From Alphaproteobacteria bacterium (GTDB lineage Bacteria; Pseudomonadota; Alphaproteobacteria; UBA8366), in contig JAOTYV010000133.1 of assembly GCA_029861675.1 (NCBI GenBank), forward strand, positions 1 through 11,915: a DNA stretch of 11,915 bases. Reading direction: 5' to 3'. The position numbers and the translations under genes are program-made. The notes beneath the pieces were generated by a model, which made no database searches, was not told the DNA's origin, and worked only from the letters and a program-made list of their open reading frames with translations. Positions 8,027 through 11,915 of this stretch are shown here, in pieces. Position 1 is the stretch's first letter, and each line of letters begins with the position of its first letter.

Positions 8027-10384
8027 TCAAACGATGGCGGCACGTTCCCTGAGGATCTCGTCGAATCGCTCAAGCTGCGCCATCACCATGCCGTAGACGG
8101 TATCCGCCGGATAGCTGCCGTCGGCGCGTTGCCGGCCGGCCTTGTAGCCGGTGAAAAGCTCGATCGCCTCTTCGATATTCTTGACCGTCCATACATGGAA
8201 ACGGCCGTCCGCAATCGCTTCGACGACCGGATCGCGCAACACGACATGGGCGGCATTCGCCGCAGGAATCACCACGCCCTGGGTTCCGGTGAGCGCCCCG
8301 GAACTCTCGCAGGCCCGGTAAAACCCCTCGATCTTGTATTGCACGCCGCCCACGGCCTGTGTTTCGCCGCGCTGATTGACCGAACCGGTAATGGCAATAT
8401 CCTGGCGCAGGGGTATCGCCGCCAGGTCGGAAAGCACCACAAGCAATTCCGCCATGGACGCACTGTCACCTTCGACCCCGCCGTAATTCTGCTCGAAGGT
8501 AATCGACGAGTTGAACGAAACGGGAAACCGCCGGGCGAAATGACCGGCGATGAACCCCTGCAACACCATCACGCCCTTCTGCTGGATCGGGCCGCTCATC
8601 GCGACATCCCGTTCGATATTCACGACCCCTTCGCGGCCGGGCGTCGCGCGCGCTGTAATCCGGCTCGGACCGCCGAACATATGATCGCCGACGTCGCGGA
8701 CGGTCAGGCCGTTGATCTGACCAACCGCCGTGCCGGCGGTATCGATCATCACCGTGCCGTCCGCAATTTGTTCATGCACGCCATCTTCCATCCGTGCATT
8801 CCGTTGCCGGCGTTGTGCCAGCGCCTCGAAGACGATGTCGGCGTTTACGACTTTACCGTCCGCGAACCGGGCCAGTTGAACCGCCTCGGTCAACACGTCC
8901 TTTGTCAGCTCGAATCGGGCGGTCAACTTGCGCCGGTGCCCGGCCCAGCGGGACGCCGTACCGAGCAGCCGAACGACCGCGGAGTCGTCGCAGCGCATTC
9001 CGTCATGTGCCGCCACATGGCTGCGGATCAGCCCTGCATAGCATTTTAGATTTCCGGCGTTTGCCTCCATGTCCGCGTCGATATCAGCCTTGATCTTGAA
9101 ATAGGTTTGGAACTCGGGATCCGCCGAGAAGAACGTGTAGTACCAATGCGGCGACCCGACGATCACAACCTTGACGTCGAGCGGAATCGCTTTCGGTCTC
9201 GGCGCGCCGGCGATCGGCACGCCCTGCGCCCGATGCAATTCCTCCAACTGGATCACACCGTCGCGCAGCGCGCCCTTCAGAAAGGTCCAGCTATTCAGAT
9301 GTTGCGCCAGCGCCTCCGCACGCAACACCAGAATGCCGCCATTCGCACGATGCAATGCGCCCGCGCGAATCATGCTGAAGTCGGTATCCATGCCGCCCTG
9401 GAATGGCCGGTATTCGATCTTGCCGAACAGGTTTTCATAGGTTGGGTTCGCTTCGAGAACCACGTTCGGAACCGTGTTGTCGCCGTGGTCGACCAGCAGG
9501 TTTACGGCATAGCGGCGTTCCGGCGGCTCGGTCTCCATGGGCGGCATTTTGGGACTGGCCGGCATGAATATCTGAAGATTTTCAAGAATATCATTGCGCA
9601 ATTCGGTCAACCATCGCGCCAATCCCCGATGGCCCGCATAGACCGACTGAACGTCATCGAGCAACGCGCCAACCGCATGATCGGCGACCGACTGGTTCAA
9701 CTCGAGCATCTGCTTGGCGAATTCACCCTGCAATTTTGCCGCATGGCGATGGATTTCCTGCAGGCGTTCACTGATGTCGCTGGCTTTTTCCTGTTTCGCC
9801 TGACGGTCCGCCGCCGGCAATGTGTCAAACGCTACCGGGTTGCCGGACGCGTCCTGGGCGGCAACCACCATGCCCTGCGGCGTCTGAACCAGGTTCAGCC
9901 CATGGGTGCGCGCTTCGGTCGCGAGGATTTCGAACTGTTGCTGAATTTCACGGTTCAGTATCTCGCTTCGTTCGCGCAGCTCCTTTTGATAGTCGTCGCC
10001 CGAGAATGCCTGGCCCAATGCTTCGCGAAGCTGCGACACCAGCAATGTCATGCGATCGCGAAAAACCCGGCCGGTTCCCGCGGGCAAACGGTAGGGCTTC
10101 GGACGATGCCGCCGGCGGAAATTGTTTAAATACACCCAGTCGCTGGGCTGCGGCTGGCAGGATAGATGTTCACCCAAGTATTCCAGCGTCGCGGTCATGC
10201 GGCCGCTTCGGTCCGGGCCCAACACAAAAATATTGAAACCCGGATCCTTCATGCAAAGGCCGAATTCCAACGCCTCTCTCGCTCTCCGGTGGCTGGAGAA
10301 AGCGAAAACATCGCCTTCCGACGCCCGGCCAGGTGCAAATTTCGGGCGTTGCAGGTCTTTTGCTTTCAAGGCCTTTGCAGGCAT
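8027..10384 (-). CDS. Lon-related AAA+ serine protease (LonB/YcbZ-like, COG1067 group)
   Basis: This 785-residue protein combines an AAA-type N-terminal region with a C-terminal Lon (S16) protease domain. The N-terminal part (about 25-75) holds the expected P-loop as GPDRSGRM (56-63), without the usual GKT/GKS lysine. A long helical, probably coiled-coil insertion follows (about 115-280). The second half of the ATPase core includes ANGGILVLRAEAL (347-359). The protease domain spans about 550-750, with catalytic S641 in EGDSAS and K684 in GGVQYKIEGF. There is no Lon substrate-binding N-domain, so it is not the housekeeping Lon. It is presumably a cytoplasmic oligomeric protease. The ATG at 10384 has GGAG five bases upstream. 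A possible hairpin abuts this ribosome binding site. It lies downstream of prmC and DUF4167 on the same strand, with a hairpin in between. Targets are unknown. Confidence 0.9.
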   Translation of the reverse strand: MPAKALKAKDLQRPKFAPGRASEGDVFAFSSHRRAREALEFGLCMKDPGFNIFVLGPDRSGRMTATLEYLGEHLSCQPQPSDWVYLNNFRRRHRPKPYRLPAGTGRVFRDRMTLLVSQLREALGQAFSGDDYQKELRERSEILNREIQQQFEILATEARTHGLNLVQTPQGMVVAAQDASGNPVAFDTLPAADRQAKQEKASDISERLQEIHRHAAKLQGEFAKQMLELNQSVADHAVGALLDDVQSVYAGHRGLARWLTELRNDILENLQIFMPASPKMPPMETEPPERRYAVNLLVDHGDNTVPNVVLEANPTYENLFGKIEYRPFQGGMDTDFSMIRAGALHRANGGILVLRAEALAQHLNSWTFLKGALRDGVIQLEELHRAQGVPIAGAPRPKAIPLDVKVVIVGSPHWYYTFFSADPEFQTYFKIKADIDADMEANAGNLKCYAGLIRSHVAAHDGMRCDDSAVVRLLGTASRWAGHRRKLTARFELTKDVLTEAVQLARFADGKVVNADIVFEALAQRRQRNARMEDGVHEQIADGTVMIDTAGTAVGQINGLTVRDVGDHMFGGPSRITARATPGREGVVNIERDVAMSGPIQQKGVMVLQGFIAGHFARRFPVSFNSSITFEQNYGGVEGDSASMAELLVVLSDLAAIPLRQDIAITGSVNQRGETQAVGGVQYKIEGFYRACESSGALTGTQGVVIPAANAAHVVLRDPVVEAIADGRFHVWTVKNIEEAIELFTGYKAGRQRADGSYPADTVYGMVMAQLERFDEILRERAAIV

Positions 10385-10392
10385 GGTGTCTC

Positions 10393-10420
10393 CACGGGTT
10401 AAAAATCTCTCTGTCCCGTG
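10393..10420 (-). promoter_or_regulatory. Inverted repeat abutting the ribosome binding site of the Lon-like gene
   Basis: In the minus-strand transcript, CACGGG (10420-10415) can pair with CCCGTG (10398-10393) around a 16-base loop. The last base of the 3' arm is the first G of the Shine-Dalgarno GGAG (10393-10390). With one bulged base the pairing could extend through GAG. This may limit ribosome access, but the stem is short and the loop long. The gap 10385-10607 shows no other gene and no promoter I would call. Confidence 0.35.
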
Positions 10421-10580
10421 AGTGAACCCTCATGACCTGGATGGGGTCAAGGCTGCTCGCAAAAGCTTGATGCCGCTATGCGCCCAATGTCGGCAGCATT
10501 CAATACATCGACATGCCGCACGCCCTCAATAACCGGGACGTGCCGCGGAATGACTCCCGCCGAATTCAACTGTTCAAGAA

Positions 10581-10599
10581 GCCGGCTTCAACAGCCGGC
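10581..10599 (-). terminator. Hairpin after the DUF4167 gene, likely terminator
   Basis: GCCGGC, a seven-base loop and GCCGGC form a perfect GC-rich stem that begins eight bases after the DUF4167 stop codon. On the minus strand it is followed by TTCTTGAACA, which is only partly T-rich, so termination may be incomplete and allow read-through into the Lon-like gene. Confidence 0.45.
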
Positions 10600-10607
10600 G
10601 CGGCAGG

Positions 10608-11207
10608 TCAATCCCCCGCGGGCGTGTCGCTGCCATTCGTTGTCGCAGGGCGCTTGCGTTCTTTCGGCGCCGCTGGTTTTCTCCGTCGGGTCTTCGGGGG
10701 AGCCGCCTCAACAGCCGGCGGTTCCGGCAATTCGATTTCGGTCTGCGGCTGTACCTCCGCCTGCGGCTGATTGCCATTTTGCGCCGGGCTGGCATCATCG
10801 CCGTTGGCGGCTTTAGCGACGTTGGCTGGATTAGCGGGATGCCGGCCATTTGCCCGCTGGTCACGGCCACCTTGATTTCGTTGCCCTTCAGAGTGTCGCT
10901 GCCCTTCGGAATGCCGCTGGCCATCGGACGACTGGCCGTTCGCATTCTGACGCTGGTTGCGGTCCTCCAAGTCGGCGGAGTGAATGCGAAAATAATGCTC
11001 CGCATGCTGGTAGTAATTTTCGGCCGCTATGCGATCGCCGGACGACGTGGCGTCCCGCGCAAGTCCTAAGTATTTTTCGTGCACCTGAAATGCGTTACCG
11101 CGAATTCGCACGGCCGGTCCGTTGCTATCGAACATATTCTGCCGATTACCACCCCGACGGCCGTTACTGCGGCCGCGCGTGCGTTTTGAGCCTTGCCCTT
11201 GTTTCAT
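10608..11207 (-). CDS. DUF4167 domain-containing protein
   Basis: This is a 199-residue protein of the DUF4167 family, whose function is not established to my knowledge. The N-terminus is strongly basic (KRTRGRSNGRRGG, residues 8-20), suggesting nucleic-acid contact. The conserved core, about 28-85, includes SNGPAVRIRG, HEKYLGLARDA and AENYYQHAEHYFRI. The rest is low-complexity: a stretch rich in Q, N, G, R and H with two GQRHSE copies, then an acidic/proline stretch and a basic Lys/Arg/Pro tail, all probably disordered. Two adjacent ATG codons exist. The AAGGA at 11216-11212 runs directly into the first (11210), so the second (11207) has better spacing and matches the usual short N-terminus of the family. 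It follows prmC on the same strand, a pairing common in Alphaproteobacteria. A role near translation or RNA is inference from location and charge. Confidence 0.85.
   Translation of the reverse strand: MKQGQGSKRTRGRSNGRRGGNRQNMFDSNGPAVRIRGNAFQVHEKYLGLARDATSSGDRIAAENYYQHAEHYFRIHSADLEDRNQRQNANGQSSDGQRHSEGQRHSEGQRNQGGRDQRANGRHPANPANVAKAANGDDASPAQNGNQPQAEVQPQTEIELPEPPAVEAAPPKTRRRKPAAPKERKRPATTNGSDTPAGD
10882..10917 (-). repeat. Two tandem 18-bp units inside the DUF4167 gene
   Basis: Two head-to-tail 18-base units (10882-10899 and 10900-10917), differing at a few positions, each encode GQRHSE-like residues. The unit is a multiple of three, so copy-number change would keep the frame. It lies in the low-complexity region and probably reflects replication slippage in a disordered segment. 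Confidence 0.6.
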
Positions 11208-11210
11208 CAT

Positions 11211-11430
11211 TCCTTACACATCGACGCTGTTTCGGTGAATTCCATTTTTGAATCGACGTTTACACACCGCGATTCTGCGGCAGGCCGCTTTCCGCGGGCC
11301 TCCCCAAAAGATACACTTTCGAAGAATTGCTCTACCTCGGATGCTTTGACCCTAAGGGCCAAGACGCATTCGACGAGGTAACAGCAGGAAGTTAGACGGT
11401 TCCTTCCTCAGTTCCAACAGTTTTTTTTGG
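11211..11430. other. Intergenic gap between prmC and the DUF4167 gene
   Basis: This 220-base stretch holds no credible gene. Visible structure is an 8-T run at 11421-11428 (A-run in the prmC transcript direction), a 6-bp inverted repeat AGGAAG/CTTCCT (11386-11391 and 11403-11408), and a near-perfect 17-bp palindrome at 11346-11362 (TTGACCCTAAGGGCCAA). The gap is long enough for DUF4167 to have its own promoter, but I could not place -35/-10 boxes with confidence. Confidence 0.4.
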
Positions 11431-11915
11431 TTAACAAGACGATACGGCGCGCTGAAAGACGAGGCATCGTTCATGGCCCGCCAAATCCTTGGCTGTTTCG
11501 GCATGGTAAAGTCCGGCAGCACCGAGGATTTTTATGACATCGTGGGCCTGACCGGCGCCAATTTCCAGCACCGCCACCCCGTCCAGGGTCAGGAAATTCG
11601 CCAAAATCGGTGCCAAATGGCGATAGCACGCCAACCCGTCGGCACCGCCATCCAGGGCGAGACGCGGCTCGAAGCGCGATACTTCGGGCTGCAATTGATC
11701 GATCTCATCCCGCCGCACATAGGGCGGGTTAGCAAGGATCAGATCGAAGGCGCCATCCAGGCCAGCCCCCCAATCGGCCTCAACGAAATGTGCCCGCCCG
11801 GCGAGATCGAGCCCTTCGGCGTTTGCCCGCGCAACGGACAGGGCCGCCCCTGAAAAATCAACGCCTATTCCGCGGGCCCGCGGCAATTCACTAAGCAAGG
11901 ATAGCAGCAGGCAAC
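11431..11915 (-). CDS. prmC: Peptide chain release factor N5-glutamine methyltransferase PrmC, C-terminal part
   Basis: The frame is open to the right edge; the visible part is about 161 residues and the N-terminal helical domain plus the first SAM-binding motif lie outside. PrmC (HemK) uses S-adenosylmethionine to methylate the glutamine of the GGQ motif in release factors RF1 and RF2, raising peptide-release efficiency. The window shows CLLLSLLSELP, the segment right after the glycine-rich SAM loop, then the GVDFSGAALSVARANAE acidic-loop region, the signature NPPY in LILANPPYVR, a PRLALDGGADGL segment and the C-terminal strand pair ending near LVFQRAV. These make the assignment firm. In many Alphaproteobacteria it follows prfA, expected just beyond the right edge, and precedes the DUF4167 gene as here. 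An apparent TTG start at 11898 is internal and not the real one. Confidence 0.95.
   Translation of the reverse strand, partial: CLLLSLLSELPRARGIGVDFSGAALSVARANAEGLDLAGRAHFVEADWGAGLDGAFDLILANPPYVRRDEIDQLQPEVSRFEPRLALDGGADGLACYRHLAPILANFLTLDGVAVLEIGAGQAHDVIKILGAAGLYHAETAKDLAGHERCLVFQRAVSSC

Noticed and set aside
7994..9049. Open frame of 351 codons, plus strand, running from the patatin end across the Lon-like gene.
   Set aside because: It mirrors the conserved protease domain of the Lon-like gene and has no domain of its own. The same holds for the 340-codon frame at 9107-10129.
10425..10470. CTTGACCCCAT on the minus strand as a heat-shock promoter of the Lon-like gene.
   Set aside because: The CTTGAC box runs straight into CCCAT with no 13-15 base spacer, so it does not fit the sigma-32 layout, and no good -10 follows at the vegetative spacing.
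11386..11428. Inverted repeat AGGAAG/CTTCCT followed by an 8-T run, resembling a plus-strand terminator.
   Set aside because: The T-run starts 12 bases after the stem, the loop is 11 bases, and no plus-strand gene ends here.

Overview
The window reads as ordinary GC-rich alphaproteobacterial chromosome. The lineage call rests on a DUF4167 protein (a family I know mainly from Alphaproteobacteria) directly after prmC, a ClpB resembling those of rhizobia and relatives, and a patatin-like protein of a type common in that class. I see no transposase, integrase, phage gene, tRNA, rRNA or CRISPR array. No gap between genes exceeds about 240 bases, so the window is almost fully coding.

Layout, left to right. 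(1) 1-1263 (+): the C-terminal part of a periplasmic M23 peptidoglycan endopeptidase, cut by the window edge. (2) 1373-2494 (-): an M14 metallocarboxypeptidase of the cytosolic-carboxypeptidase (CCP/Nna1-like) type. (3) 2670-4018 (+): two subunits of a 3-oxoacid/3-oxoadipate-type CoA-transferase, joined by an ATGA overlap. (4) 4028-6619 (-): the disaggregase ClpB, with a good RpoH (sigma-32) promoter match and a clear ribosome binding site upstream. (5) 6858-8015 (+): a patatin-like phospholipase, divergent from clpB. (6) 8027-10384 (-): a Lon-related AAA+ protease of the LonB/YcbZ-like (COG1067) group. (7) 10608-11207 (-): the DUF4167 protein. (8) 11431-11915 (-): the C-terminal part of PrmC, cut by the right edge.

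How the genes fit together. The right half (prmC, DUF4167, Lon-like protease, clpB) is a minus-strand run on translation termination and protein quality control. From general knowledge, prfA-prmC-DUF4167-clpB is a recurring order in Alphaproteobacteria. Here the Lon-like protease and the oppositely oriented patatin gene lie between DUF4167 and clpB. The left half is a set of independent metabolic and cell-wall genes. Genes mostly alternate in convergent and divergent pairs, and two convergent pairs are separated by only 9 and 11 bases.

I found no convincing new multi-gene system. The points most worth a second look are the bacterial CCP-like peptidase, the Lon-like protease with a degenerate P-loop and a possible hairpin at its ribosome binding site, the arginine- and glutamine-rich DUF4167 protein with a short in-gene repeat, and the heat-shock promoter of clpB.
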